NCBI GenBank assembly: GCA_964494475.1
Contig: CAZBRS010000026.1
Coordinates: 1-64,000, forward strand
DNA: 64,000 nucleotides
Reading direction: 5' to 3'
DNA from: CAZBRS01 sp964494475
Lineage (GTDB): Bacteria > Myxococcota_A > UBA9042 > CAZBRS01
How positions within the stretch are numbered: position 1 is the first letter of the stretch; each line of letters begins with the position of its first letter. A model generated the notes under the pieces. The model did not search any database. It was not told the DNA's origin and saw nothing but the letters and a program-made list of their open reading frames with translations. Positions 33,360-41,700 of the stretch are shown in pieces. The position numbers and the translations under genes were made by a program.

Positions 33360-34673
33360 ATGACCCTGTTCGAGCCGCCCGAGCGCCTCGATTCGCTCGC
33401 GCCCCTGGCCGAGCGCATGCGCCCGGCGACCTTCGACGACGTGGTCGGGGTGCCCGAGCTCGCCGGGCCCGACGCGCCCCTCCGACGCCTCATCGAGGCG
33501 GGGCGCGCCCCGTCGCTGGTTTTCTGGGGTCCTCCCGGCACGGGCAAGACCACGCTCGCGCGCCTGGTGTCGCGCGTGGCGAAGTTGCCGTTCGTGCACT
33601 TCTCGGCCGTGACGTCGGGGGTCAAGGAGGTGAAGGGCATCCTGGAGGAGGCCCGGCGGCGGGCGCGCTTCGAGGGAACTCGAACGGTGCTCTTCGTCGA
33701 CGAGATCCACCACTTCAACAAGAACCAGCAGGACGCCTTCCTGCCCTACGTGGAAGACGGCACCATCGTACTGCTCGGCGCCACCATCGAGAACCCGTCG
33801 TTCTACCTGAACCGCGCGCTGCTCTCGCGCGTGCGGGTGGTGGTGCTGAACGCCCACGCCGAGGCCGACCTGGTGCTGCTGCTGCGGCGCGCGCTCGAAC
33901 GCGACAGCGCGCTCCGGGCGGTGGTGCAGGGGTGGAGCGACGAGGCCCTGCAGGGCGTGGCGCGCTGGGGCAACGGCGACGCCCGGCGAGCCCTCGGCCT
34001 GCTCGACGAGACCGTGGCGCTGCTGGCGTCCGAGGGCGGCGCGCGCCTCGACGCCGACGCGCTCCAGCGTTTGGCCCCCGTGCTTCAGCTTCGCCACGAT
34101 CGGGGTGGCGACGACCACTACGACGTGATCAGTGCGCTCATCAAGAGCCTGCGGGGCTCCGACCCCGACGCGGCGCTCTACTGGCTGGCTCACCTGCTCG
34201 AGGCGGGCGAGGACCCGCTGTTCGTGGCGCGGCGCCTGGTCATTTTTGCGTCCGAAGACGTGGGCAACGCCGATCCGCGCGCGCTGCAGGTGGCGGTGGC
34301 CGCGCTCGAGGCCTTTCGCTTCGTGGGGCTGCCCGAGGGGGCGCTGGCCCTGGCCCAGGCCACGACCTACCTGGCGTCGGTGCCCAAGTCGAACGCGTCG
34401 TACGCCGGCCTGAAGGCGGCGCGCGAGGCGGTCCGGAGGCACGGGAACCAGCCCGTGCCGGCCCACCTGAAGAACGCCCCCACCGCGCTGCTGCGCGAGA
34501 TCGGCAACGCCGAGGGCTACGACTACCCGCACGACCACCCCGAGGGCCTGGCGCCGGGCGTGCACTACCTGCCCGATGCCCTGCGGGGCGCGCGCTTCTA
34601 CCTGCCGACGGCGCGTGGCTTCGAGAAGAAGATCGGCGAATTCCTCGACTGGGTGCGCAGCCACCGATCCTGA
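33360..34673 (+). CDS. rarA: replication-associated recombination protein RarA (MgsA)
   Basis: A 437-residue AAA+ ATPase that acts at stalled replication forks, related to clamp-loader subunits and RuvB. Order: N-terminal RPATFDDVVGVPEL, Walker A GPPGTGKTT (57-65), HFSAVTSGVKEVK, Walker B VLFVDEIHHFNK (about 111-122), the sensor-1 region LLGATIENPSF, an arginine-finger region and sensor 2 GDARRALGLLD. The C-terminal tetramerisation domain carries YWLAHLLEAGEDP and RRLVIFASEDVGNADP. Length matches the family. Its stop abuts, without any spacer, the stop of the convergent gene at 34674. Confidence 0.95.
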   Translation: MTLFEPPERLDSLAPLAERMRPATFDDVVGVPELAGPDAPLRRLIEAGRAPSLVFWGPPGTGKTTLARLVSRVAKLPFVHFSAVTSGVKEVKGILEEARRRARFEGTRTVLFVDEIHHFNKNQQDAFLPYVEDGTIVLLGATIENPSFYLNRALLSRVRVVVLNAHAEADLVLLLRRALERDSALRAVVQGWSDEALQGVARWGNGDARRALGLLDETVALLASEGGARLDADALQRLAPVLQLRHDRGGDDHYDVISALIKSLRGSDPDAALYWLAHLLEAGEDPLFVARRLVIFASEDVGNADPRALQVAVAALEAFRFVGLPEGALALAQATTYLASVPKSNASYAGLKAAREAVRRHGNQPVPAHLKNAPTALLREIGNAEGYDYPHDHPEGLAPGVHYLPDALRGARFYLPTARGFEKKIGEFLDWVRSHRS

Positions 34674-35177
34674 TCACGCGGCTCCGAAGCGTTCGAGCGC
34701 CCCGGCGCGCAGGCCCGTGAGCACGCGGTCGAGGGTGCGCCGGATGGTCCAGCGCGAGCCGAAGCGCGCCGGGAGCTCGGCCGGGCGGGCCTCGGACGAG
34801 GCCAACAGGGTGTGCTCGACGAGACGGCGATCGTTCCAGGCCAGGGCGCCCAATTGCTCGGTGAGCCAGACCCGCCGGACCGAGCCGTCGAGGCGCGACT
34901 CGGGGCTGGTGACCGAGGCGGTGGCCGCGATCGCCGGGTCGAGCGGCACCTCGTGGCGGAGGAAGCGCACCTCGTCGCGCAGGCTGTTCAATACGCGCGT
35001 ACGGATGCGTCGGGCCACGTCGCTCCAGGGCAGATCGGGCTCGCCGGCCTGCAGCTCGAAGAGCGTGGCCACGCCGATGGCCACGGCCTCCTCTTCGCTG
35101 AGCACCGGGCCGAACCAGCGGCGACCGCGCGACCAGGCCATGCGGGCGTTTCTTCGAGCTTCGTCGAGCAGGTCCAT
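34674..35177 (-). CDS. small sigma-70-like / helix-rich protein
   Basis: A 167-residue all-helical protein. The N-terminal part (about 1-60, MDLLDEARRNARMAW ... EEAVAIGVATLFEL) and the C-terminal part (about 115-160, WNDRRLVEHTLLASSEARP then LPARFGSRWTIRRTLDRVL) have the spacing of sigma regions 2 and 4, the latter like a helix-turn-helix. Canonical promoter-recognition residues cannot be confirmed by eye, so this may equally be another DNA-binding protein. Start ATG 35177 has GGAGG six bases upstream. Convergent with rarA, with zero bases between the stops. Confidence 0.6.
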   Translation of the reverse strand: MDLLDEARRNARMAWSRGRRWFGPVLSEEEAVAIGVATLFELQAGEPDLPWSDVARRIRTRVLNSLRDEVRFLRHEVPLDPAIAATASVTSPESRLDGSVRRVWLTEQLGALAWNDRRLVEHTLLASSEARPAELPARFGSRWTIRRTLDRVLTGLRAGALERFGAA

Positions 35178-35319
35178 CGGGGCCTCCGTGGTCGTGCACC
35201 CATCCTCTATCGTTCTCCATTGCAAGCGATGTGCCCAGCGGCGCGCGGGGGCGCGGGCGGCCCCTGGAGCGGCGCCGGCCGATCCATTGGGCGCGGCGTG
35301 GGGAGCCGACACCCCGCTC

Positions 35320-36765
35320 TTACTGGGGAGGGTCGTCCCGGGCAGCGGGATCGTCGCGAAGCGCGCGCGCGAGCGCCGAGAGCGAGGTCAGGCCTTGCGC
35401 CACCGCCTCGACGACGCGCCGACCGGTGGCGGCGTCGCCCAGGGAGAGCACGCGCTCGAGCCACGCCTGGCGCGGGCTGTCGAGCCGCAGATCGACCACG
35501 GGCGCCAGGGCGCGCCGGAGGCGTTCGGCGAGGCGCTCGAGCTCGCGCACCGAGCGGCGGGGAGAGGTCTCGAGGGGCGTGCCGCGCTTCGGCACCAGGA
35601 AGCTGACGTTGCAGTGCAGGCGCGTGCGGCGGGCGAGCTCGGAGAGGTCGGCGCGCGCCTCGGCCAGGTCGTCATCGGTCTCGCCCGGCAGCCCGGCCAC
35701 CTGGTACAGCCGCAGGCCGTCGAAGCCGTGGGCACGGGCGAGCTCGGCGGCGTGGGCCACGTGGGCGCGCGTGACCTGCTTCTCGATGAGGCCGCGCAGG
35801 CGCTCGCTGAGGCCGTCGACGCCCAGGGTGAGCGTGTGGACGCCGGCTGCGCGCAGCAGGCGGGCCAGGCCGTCGTCGAGCACGTCGGCGCGCAGCGACG
35901 AGAGCGAGACCTGCTGCCCGCGGGCCGTGAACGTCTCGAGCAATCGCGGCAGCCCGGGGTGTTCGGAGACCGCGGCCCCGATGAGGCCCAGGCGCGGCCA
36001 GGCGGCCAGATCGAGGTCGAGCAGGGCGTCGGTGGACGCCACGCGGTACGCGCAGCGGGGGTGGCGCATCACGCAGAAGTGGCAGCCGCGGGGGCAGCCG
36101 CGGGACACCTCGACCAGGAAGCGATCGGAGAGCTCGGCCGACGGGGAGGTCCACGCGCCCCAGGCGGGCAGGTCGGAGCGTGGCGCCACCACGAGGGGGG
36201 GGAGCGCCGCGGCGTTGGACTCGCTGACCGAGCCGGGCAGGCGGGCCAGGCGCGCCAGGCGATCGGCGCGGTCGGAGCCCTCGGCCAGGGCCTCGAGCCA
36301 GGCCTCGCGCCAGGGCTCGAGCTCGCCCTGCCAGACCAGATCGGCCACGGGCAGGAAGGGCAGCGGGTTCGAGAGCGTCACGCTGCCGCCGAGCAGCACG
36401 GGGGGGTCGTCGTCAGTGCGCTGTTCGGCCAGGGGGGCGATGCCTGCGGTCTTCAGCCAGCGGGCCAGCGGCACCAGGTCGGGCTCCCAGGCCACCGTGA
36501 CGGCCAGCGCCGCAACGTCACGGGGCCCGCAGCCGCTCTCGAGCGAGCGGAGCCCCTCCTCGTGGTCGAGCACGAAGCGCTCGCACCGCAACGCCGGGTG
36601 GGCCTGGATCCAGCGGTAGAGGAGCTGGAACGCGAGCGAGCTGGCGGCGACCCGGTAAGGCCCCGGGAAGGCGAGGCCGACGGGCACGAGCGCCTGCTTG
36701 CTCGACGTGCCGAGCTCGACGAAGGGGGAGCGCGCCGGCCTCAATGCGCGCCTCGCCAGGCGCAC
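35320..36765 (-). CDS. radical SAM protein (B12-binding-type architecture likely)
   Basis: About 481 residues. The N-terminal third (LGTSSKQALVPVGLAFPGPY, FVLDHEEGLRSLE, then WLKTAGIAPLAEQ and PPVLLGGSVTLSNP) resembles the cobalamin-binding-like domain of class B radical SAM enzymes. The catalytic core follows with the iron-sulfur motif CPRGCHFC (three Cys with CxxxCxxC spacing), LRADVLDDGLARLL, TLGVDGLSERLR and YQVAGLPGETDDDL. A C-terminal helical part follows. The substrate is unknown. The start is uncertain: GTG 36765 lies inside the end of the protease gene, while TTG 36744 would overlap its stop as TTGA. It follows the S8 protease in the same direction and is probably co-transcribed. Confidence 0.8.
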   Translation of the reverse strand: MRLARRALRPARSPFVELGTSSKQALVPVGLAFPGPYRVAASSLAFQLLYRWIQAHPALRCERFVLDHEEGLRSLESGCGPRDVAALAVTVAWEPDLVPLARWLKTAGIAPLAEQRTDDDPPVLLGGSVTLSNPLPFLPVADLVWQGELEPWREAWLEALAEGSDRADRLARLARLPGSVSESNAAALPPLVVAPRSDLPAWGAWTSPSAELSDRFLVEVSRGCPRGCHFCVMRHPRCAYRVASTDALLDLDLAAWPRLGLIGAAVSEHPGLPRLLETFTARGQQVSLSSLRADVLDDGLARLLRAAGVHTLTLGVDGLSERLRGLIEKQVTRAHVAHAAELARAHGFDGLRLYQVAGLPGETDDDLAEARADLSELARRTRLHCNVSFLVPKRGTPLETSPRRSVRELERLAERLRRALAPVVDLRLDSPRQAWLERVLSLGDAATGRRVVEAVAQGLTSLSALARALRDDPAARDDPPQ

Positions 36766-38213
36766 CCCGAGGCGCTCGCGCGCGGGGCGTCGTCGACGTC
36801 GTCGAGGGGGGCCTCCGCATCGCCGACGGCCTCGGCGTGGTCGGCGAGGGCGCCGCCCGCGAGGGCCGCGAACGCGGCGGTCACGTCGAGGCGGGGGACG
36901 CCCCCCGCGGGGTGGGTGGCCAGGGGCACGCGCACGCCCGACGCGAGCAGGGCGGCGGCCACGACCTCGGGGCGCACGCCGGGCGCGGCCTCGAAGAGCA
37001 GGGCGGCGGCGCCCGCCACGACGGGGCTGGCCTGGCTGGTGCCCGTGTACCAGGTGAAGGCGCTGCCCCACAGGTCGTCGGAGGTGACGTGGACGCCCGG
37101 CGCCAGCAGGTCGAGGCAGGCGCTCACGTTCGTGAAGCACGCCGGTGTGTCGGGGCCCGTGGCCTCGTCGGCGCAGTCGGGGAAGTCCGACCACGTCTCC
37201 TGGTAGGTGCCCGAGTCGGGCTCGCGGCCGCGATCGGAGACGTGGACGGCGCCCACCCCCAGCACGCCCGGCAGGCACGCGGGCAGCGTGACCGCGTCGG
37301 CCCGGCCGTCGTTGCCCGTGCACGCCACGTTGAGCACGCCGCGCGCGGCCAGCGCGGACCAGGACGTGGCGGCGAGCTCGACCCAGGCGAAGTCGTCGGA
37401 GCAGGGGCACGATCGGAACGTGAGATCGGACTCGAGGCTGGCGTTCGAGACGCGCAGGTCGGGCCAGCGCTCGAAGTGGGCCGCGGCGTGGTCGACGGCG
37501 GCGGCCCAGTCGGAGACCCAGCCCGCGTTGGTCTGGTCGAGCACCTTGTAGACCAGCAGGCGCGCGCCCGGGGCGACGCCGGGGTGGGCCACGTGGCCCG
37601 CGGAGGCCAGCAGCCCCGCCACGTTGGTGCCGTGCCCGTTGTCGTCGTCGATGGCCTCTCCGGCCTGGCCTTCGCTCAGGAAGGAGCCGCCCACCAGCAC
37701 GCGCCCCGCGAAGTCGGGGTGGTCGCGCGCGATCCCCGAGTCGAACACGGCGATCGTCACGCCCGAGCCCGACACCCCGAAGGCGGCGCGGGCCTGGTCG
37801 GCCCCCACGTAGGGCAGGGCCTCGGCCGCGGCGCCGCGCAGCCGCGCGTCGGGTCCCAGGCGCCGGACGGAGGTCGAGGCCTGCAGCGCGGCGAGGGCTG
37901 CCGGCGTGACCACGCCCGTGAGCGCCGGGAGGGTCGAGTAGCGGTGCCGCGGCTCCCACCCCGTGCCCTCGAGCGCGGCCAGCACCCGGCCCTGGGCCTG
38001 GCGGATGGCCGCGCGCCCCGCCTTCGACCAGCCGGGCGCGGCGCCGTCGGCTCCGGTGAGCCCCGGCGCGTCGAGCAGCACGAGCACGACCGGCCGGCGC
38101 CCGGCGGCCACGTCGGCCGCGAGGCCCGGGTCGACGCGGGGCGCGGCGAACACGCTCGTCGTGACGAGCAGCGCCAGGGCCAAGGCGGTGGGGGAGCGGA
38201 CGAAGGGCGTCAC
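36741..38213 (-). CDS. exported subtilisin-family (S8) serine protease
   Basis: A 490-residue protein. The GTG start at 38213 begins a signal peptide (…LALALLVTTSVFAA). A probable inhibitor-like propeptide region follows (about 25-125, with PVVLVLLDAPGL and STLPALTGVVTPAALAAL). The catalytic domain has the S8 triad: VFDSGIARDHPDF (Asp), DDNGHGTNVAGLLA (His) and GTSQASPVVAGAAALL (Ser). The oxyanion Asn is in NVACTGNDGRAD. Several Cys are probably disulfide-bonded. The Asp/Ala-rich tail has no obvious anchor. Likely a secreted, self-processed protease for feeding or envelope maturation. Promoter at 38238-38266. Confidence 0.92.
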   Translation of the reverse strand: MTPFVRSPTALALALLVTTSVFAAPRVDPGLAADVAAGRRPVVLVLLDAPGLTGADGAAPGWSKAGRAAIRQAQGRVLAALEGTGWEPRHRYSTLPALTGVVTPAALAALQASTSVRRLGPDARLRGAAAEALPYVGADQARAAFGVSGSGVTIAVFDSGIARDHPDFAGRVLVGGSFLSEGQAGEAIDDDNGHGTNVAGLLASAGHVAHPGVAPGARLLVYKVLDQTNAGWVSDWAAAVDHAAAHFERWPDLRVSNASLESDLTFRSCPCSDDFAWVELAATSWSALAARGVLNVACTGNDGRADAVTLPACLPGVLGVGAVHVSDRGREPDSGTYQETWSDFPDCADEATGPDTPACFTNVSACLDLLAPGVHVTSDDLWGSAFTWYTGTSQASPVVAGAAALLFEAAPGVRPEVVAAALLASGVRVPLATHPAGGVPRLDVTAAFAALAGGALADHAEAVGDAEAPLDDVDDAPRASASGCAWRGAH

Positions 38214-38237
38214 GTCATGGAACCTCGTGTTCTGACC

Positions 38238-38266
38238 TTTGTAGGAGGCGCCGCCGTCGATGTCAA
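38238..38266 (-). promoter_or_regulatory. near-consensus promoter for the S8 protease
   Basis: Minus strand TTGACA (38266-38261), 17 bp, TACAAA (38243-38238), 25 bases before the GTG start. Confidence 0.6.
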
Positions 38267-38340
38267 CGCGGGGCTGCCGCCGACGGGGTCGCGGCGCGGG
38301 CGCCCCGAGGGCCGGTTTCTGCCGGCGAGCCGAGGTTTTT

Positions 38341-38368
38341 TTGACGGTCTCCGGATCCGGCCTAGCCT
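38341..38368 (+). promoter_or_regulatory. promoter for the kinase gene, upstream of the hairpin array
   Basis: TTGACG (38341-38346), 16 bp, TAGCCT (38363-38368). The predicted transcription start is around 38375, so the five hairpins would lie entirely inside the kinase mRNA leader. Confidence 0.5.
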
Positions 38369-38377
38369 CGACCGCGT

Positions 38378-38554
38378 GAGAGCTCGTGAACCTTTCACGA
38401 GCTCTCGGGCAGAACGCCGGAAGGCGTTCTGCGGGTGGGGTGAAGTCCGCGCCGCTATTTCGGTCACGGCGCGGACGAGGGGCGGGCGACGGCCCGCCCC
38501 TGGGGAAACAACGACCTCAGAGCCTGTGACGTCAAATGGTTCACAGGCTCTGAG
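38378..38554 (+). repeat. array of five perfect inverted repeats in the kinase leader
   Basis: Five consecutive, unrelated, mismatch-free stem-loops: (1) 38378-38390 with 38394-38406, 13 bp, 3-base loop; (2) 38409-38418 with 38423-38432, 10 bp, 4-base loop; (3) 38445-38454 with 38467-38476, 10 bp, 12-base loop; (4) 38478-38487 with 38492-38501, 10 bp, 4-base loop; (5) 38516-38529 with 38541-38554, 14 bp, 11-base loop. The last stem ends 12 bases before the kinase ATG, one base upstream of its GGAGG. The 353-base intergenic region 38214-38566 contains no gene besides this array and the two promoters. Confidence 0.9.
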
Positions 38555-38566
38555 CGGAGGCCTCCC

Positions 38567-40111
38567 ATGCGTTACTGCCGTGCTTGCCGTCGCCACCTGC
38601 CCGACGATCGCCGGGTCTGCGCGCGCGACGGGACCGAGTTGCAGCCGCTGCCCGAGCAACCGCCCGAGGTGGGCGAGTGGCTCGACAACCGTTACTCCCT
38701 CGACGCCCTGATCGCCATCGGCGGGACCAGCCTGGTCTTCGAGGCCTACGATCTGGAGCGCGACGAGCCCTGCGCGGTGAAGGTGCTGAAGCCCGAGCTC
38801 GCCGGCGTGCCGACGGTCGTGCGCCACTTCTTCGACGAGGGGCTGCTCACGCGGAGCGTGCGGCACCCGGGCGTGCTGCCGGTGCGCGACTTCGGCCTGT
38901 CCGACACGGGGCGCTTCTACCTGGTGATGGAGCGGGTGCACGCCGAGCGCCTCGACGCGCTGATCGCGCGGAGGGGCCGGCTGAACTACGACGAGGCCAT
39001 CGTCCTGGCGCGCGACGTGCTTTCGATCCTGCACGCGGTGCACGCGGCCGGCATCGTCCACCTGGACGTGAAGCCCGAGAACCTCTTCGTGGCGCGCGAT
39101 CGCATCGTGCTGTACGACTTCGGCAGCGCGCTCCGGGTCGAGGCCCGGCCGCCCGCCGGGACTCCGCTCTACGGCACCCCGGAGTACATGGCCCCCGAGT
39201 GGATCCTGCACCGCGACGCGCGCCCCGGCGCCGACCTCTACGCGCTCGGCATCGTGCTCTTCGAGGCCGTGACCGGAGACATCCCCTTCACCGCCGACGA
39301 TCCCATCGACGTGCTCCACAGCCAGGTCCACGCCGCCTTCCCGTTCGAGCGGCTGCGCGCGGTTCTACCCCCGACCTTCCGCGGTCGCTTCCAGTGGTTC
39401 GTGTCGTCGCTGGTCGAGAAGGACCCCGACCAGCGGCTGGGCTCGGCGCTCGACGCGCTCTCTCTGCTCGAGGACCACCTGGTCGTCGCGCCCCAGCCCA
39501 TCCTGCTGCCCGCGTCGGCCGCGCCGGTGTGCGAAGAGCCCGAGGTCGGCGGTCGGGCCCTGCTGCCGGACGGCGAGCCCCCCGCGCCGAACGCCTCGTG
39601 CGAGGAGGTCGTGCTCGTGCACGTCGAGCTGCGCGCCGACGAGCCCGAGGTCTGCCGCGACGTCCTCGAGCCGTGCTTCGACGGCTGGAAGGGCTTCCTC
39701 GAGGACGCGGGAGCGCGCGTGGTCTTCGACTCGGGGGGCACGGTGCGCGTGCTCTACGGCTGGGGCGTGCCGCCCCGGGCCGCGCAGGTGCTGGAGCACG
39801 CCCACGCCCTGCTGGCCGCGATCGCGTCGCTGCGTCGCACCACGCCGATGCCAGACTGCGACGTCAAGATCGGCGTGGCCATGGGCCGCGTCCACTACGA
39901 CGCCGACTGGGAGATGGGGCCGGCGAGTGCGCTCGAGGGCGCCTCGGTGGGCATCGCCGAGCGCCTGTCGGCGCTGGTCCCCGGCTCGGGCATCTCGGTC
40001 AACCGGCGCTTCCACGACCAGGTGAACGGCCACGAGCCCGCGCGGCTGCTGGCGAAGATCGCGGTGCGGGAGCGGCTGGATCGGGAAGAGGTCTACCTGC
40101 TGGCGGCCTGA
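38567..40111 (+). CDS. Ser/Thr protein kinase fused to a cyclase-like C-terminal domain, with N-terminal zinc ribbon
   Basis: A 514-residue soluble protein. Residues 1-25 carry a ribbon-like CRAC ... CARDGT. Residues about 43-300 form a eukaryotic-type kinase: IAIGGTSLVFEAYD (Gly loop), AVKVLKPE (Lys72), HLDVKPENLF (Asp167; Leu in place of the Arg of HRD, so a non-RD kinase), YDFGSAL (Asp184) and GTPEYMAPEW. A linker leads to a domain (about 345-505) with the order of class III nucleotide cyclase-like domains: VHVELRADEP, DAGARVVFDSGGTVRVLYG, DVKIGVAMGRVHYDAD and GASVGIAERLSALVPG. Catalytic metal Asp residues of true cyclases are not obvious, so it is probably a regulatory domain. GGAGG lies six bases upstream of the ATG. 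Confidence 0.85.
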   Translation: MRYCRACRRHLPDDRRVCARDGTELQPLPEQPPEVGEWLDNRYSLDALIAIGGTSLVFEAYDLERDEPCAVKVLKPELAGVPTVVRHFFDEGLLTRSVRHPGVLPVRDFGLSDTGRFYLVMERVHAERLDALIARRGRLNYDEAIVLARDVLSILHAVHAAGIVHLDVKPENLFVARDRIVLYDFGSALRVEARPPAGTPLYGTPEYMAPEWILHRDARPGADLYALGIVLFEAVTGDIPFTADDPIDVLHSQVHAAFPFERLRAVLPPTFRGRFQWFVSSLVEKDPDQRLGSALDALSLLEDHLVVAPQPILLPASAAPVCEEPEVGGRALLPDGEPPAPNASCEEVVLVHVELRADEPEVCRDVLEPCFDGWKGFLEDAGARVVFDSGGTVRVLYGWGVPPRAAQVLEHAHALLAAIASLRRTTPMPDCDVKIGVAMGRVHYDADWEMGPASALEGASVGIAERLSALVPGSGISVNRRFHDQVNGHEPARLLAKIAVRERLDREEVYLLAA

Positions 40112-40309
40112 TCAGATCTTGATGTCCGACATGGTGCGCGCCTTCTTGCGGGGCGCTTCGACGTGCGAACGATCCATCAGGATGACCTTCTGCACGACCG
40201 GGGCGTCGGGCTTGTAGATCTCTTCGAGCGTGGGCTCGGGCAGGGCGGCCTTCTTGGGGGGCGTCGCGGGCTTGCGATCGGTCAGGTTGAGGCTCAGCTT
40301 TTCGGCCAT
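40112..40309 (-). CDS. small charged protein of unknown function
   Basis: A 65-residue basic protein, MAEKLSLNLTDRKPATPPKK ... ending TMSDIKI, with Lys/Pro-rich and probably disordered character. I do not recognise a family. The ATG at 40309 has GAGGGAG directly upstream. Its stop abuts the kinase stop on the other strand. A divergent TTGACC...GATGAT promoter upstream supports it as a real gene. Confidence 0.6.
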   Translation of the reverse strand: MAEKLSLNLTDRKPATPPKKAALPEPTLEEIYKPDAPVVQKVILMDRSHVEAPRKKARTMSDIKI

Positions 40310-40336
40310 GGCTCCCTCGGCGCGGTAGGCGCTTCC

Positions 40337-40365
40337 ATCATCCTTCAGCGGGCCCGATCGGTCAA
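40337..40365 (-). promoter_or_regulatory. promoter for the 65-residue protein
   Basis: Minus strand TTGACC (40365-40360), 17 bp, GATGAT (40342-40337). Back-to-back with the hemA promoter. Confidence 0.45.
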
Positions 40366-40371
40366 TGGGGG

Positions 40372-40399
40372 TTGACCCGTAATGTAGACTGACTACTAT
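40372..40399 (+). promoter_or_regulatory. hemA operon promoter
   Basis: TTGACC (40372-40377), 16 bp, TACTAT (40394-40399). The expected transcription start (about 40406) falls within a few bases of the GTG at 40408, giving a very short or absent leader. Confidence 0.6.
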
Positions 40400-40407
40400 A
40401 CGCCCCA

Positions 40408-41646
40408 GTGAACGGTCGGGTCGCTGCCGTGAACCGCTTCTCTCTCCTCGCATGTTCGTTCGCCACGTGCCGGTTCGATCGACTGGCTCGCGTGGCCCTC
40501 AGCGCGGTCGAGTGCGAGCGCGCGGGCGACGCCCTGGTGGCCGCCGGCGTGCAGGACCCCGTGGTGCTGTCCACGTGCAATCGCGTGGTCGTGCTGCACG
40601 CGTCGGTCGACGATCGGTCCGCCGACGTGTTCCAGATCCTCTCCGACGTGAAGGGCGCCGACGCCGTCGACCCCGCCGACTTCGTGCTCTACCGTGACCG
40701 CGACGCCGTGGCGTACCTGTTCCGGCTGGCCGGGGGCCTCGAGTCCATGGTGGTGGGCGAGACCCAGATCGTCGGCCAGCTGAAGGACGCCTTCTTCCGG
40801 GCCACCGAGCGCGGCTGGCTCACGGGGCACGAGACGCGCCTGCTGTTCGACGCCGCCTTCCGGGCGGCCAAGCGCGTGCGCACCGAGACCGAGATCGGCC
40901 GCGGGCACTTCTCGGTGGCCATGACGGCCATCCGCGTGCTCGAGAACCGCCTGGGCGACCTGGCCGGCCTGCGCATCCTGGTGGTGGGCGCCGGCAAGAC
41001 GGGCGAGCTGGCGGCCCGCTACTTCCGCGAGCGCACGGGCGCCCGGCTGGCGCTGGCCAATCGGACGCTCTCCAAGGCCGAGCAGCTCGCGCAAGAGATC
41101 GGCATCGACGAGCTGGTGCTGCTGTCCCAACTGACCGAGCGCGTCACCGACTTCGACGTGGTCGTGGGCGCGGTCGAGGGCGGCCAGTTCCTGTTCGGTC
41201 CCGCCGAGCTGCAGGCGCTCGAGGGCCGCGAGCTCCACGTGGTCGACCTCTCCATGCCCCCCTGCGTCGACCCCGCCGTGGCCGACGTGCCCGGGGTCGT
41301 GCTCATCGACATCGCCTCGCTGCAGGGGGTGGTCAGCAGCAACGCCGACCGCCGCCTGAGCTCCATCCCCCCGGCCGAGGCCCTGCTCGACGAGGCCCTC
41401 GCCTCGTTCGAGCGCAAGCTGTGGGAAGAGTCCGAGCTGAAGCCCGTGCTGCTGCGCATGCACGGTAAAATCTTCACGACGCTCCAGCAGGTCTTCCCGA
41501 ACCTGGGCGAAGAGGTGCTGAGGCGCGGCGCCGAGCGGCTGGCCAACATGCACATTCGCAAGATCAAGGACGTCGAGCGCACCAAGGACGAGCGGAGGGC
41601 CCACCTCGAGGCCCTGCGCGCCGTCTACTCCAGCCTCGACGAGTAG
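40408..41646 (+). CDS. hemA: glutamyl-tRNA reductase
   Basis: A 412-residue enzyme that reduces glutamyl-tRNA to glutamate-1-semialdehyde, the first step of C5 tetrapyrrole synthesis, using NADPH. The catalytic Cys is in VVLSTCNRV, followed by LESMVVGETQIVGQLK. A Rossmann fold carries LRILVVGAGKTGELAARYF and ANRTLSKAEQLA. The C-terminal dimerisation helices follow (…EEVLRRGAERLANMHIRKI). The start is either GTG 40408 or GTG 40429. The second would put the catalytic Cys at position 50, as in E. coli HemA; the first coincides with the predicted transcript start. First gene of the haem cluster; hemC follows after 54 bases with its own possible promoter. Confidence 0.94.
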   Translation: MNGRVAAVNRFSLLACSFATCRFDRLARVALSAVECERAGDALVAAGVQDPVVLSTCNRVVVLHASVDDRSADVFQILSDVKGADAVDPADFVLYRDRDAVAYLFRLAGGLESMVVGETQIVGQLKDAFFRATERGWLTGHETRLLFDAAFRAAKRVRTETEIGRGHFSVAMTAIRVLENRLGDLAGLRILVVGAGKTGELAARYFRERTGARLALANRTLSKAEQLAQEIGIDELVLLSQLTERVTDFDVVVGAVEGGQFLFGPAELQALEGRELHVVDLSMPPCVDPAVADVPGVVLIDIASLQGVVSSNADRRLSSIPPAEALLDEALASFERKLWEESELKPVLLRMHGKIFTTLQQVFPNLGEEVLRRGAERLANMHIRKIKDVERTKDERRAHLEALRAVYSSLDE

Positions 41647-41665
41647 CCGGGTTCCGACCTCGGGC

Positions 41666-41693
41666 TTGACTCGCGCCCCGCGGGCGTTACGGT
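41666..41693 (+). promoter_or_regulatory. internal promoter before hemC
   Basis: TTGACT (41666-41671), 16 bp, TACGGT (41688-41693). It ends only seven bases before the ATG of hemC, so a transcript from here would be leaderless. Confidence 0.45.
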
Positions 41694-41700
41694 GACCCCC

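Noticed and set aside
35320..37959. Single 879-residue minus-strand protein spanning the radical SAM and protease regions
   Set aside because: Upstream of about 36765 that frame is Arg/Gly-rich and lies opposite in frame to the S8 protease, which has all catalytic motifs; only the downstream part is the radical SAM gene.
38378..38554. Hairpin array as a stack of ordinary intrinsic terminators for the protease or kinase
   Set aside because: The protease is transcribed away from the array, none of the stems has a T-tract, and the kinase promoter lies upstream of them.
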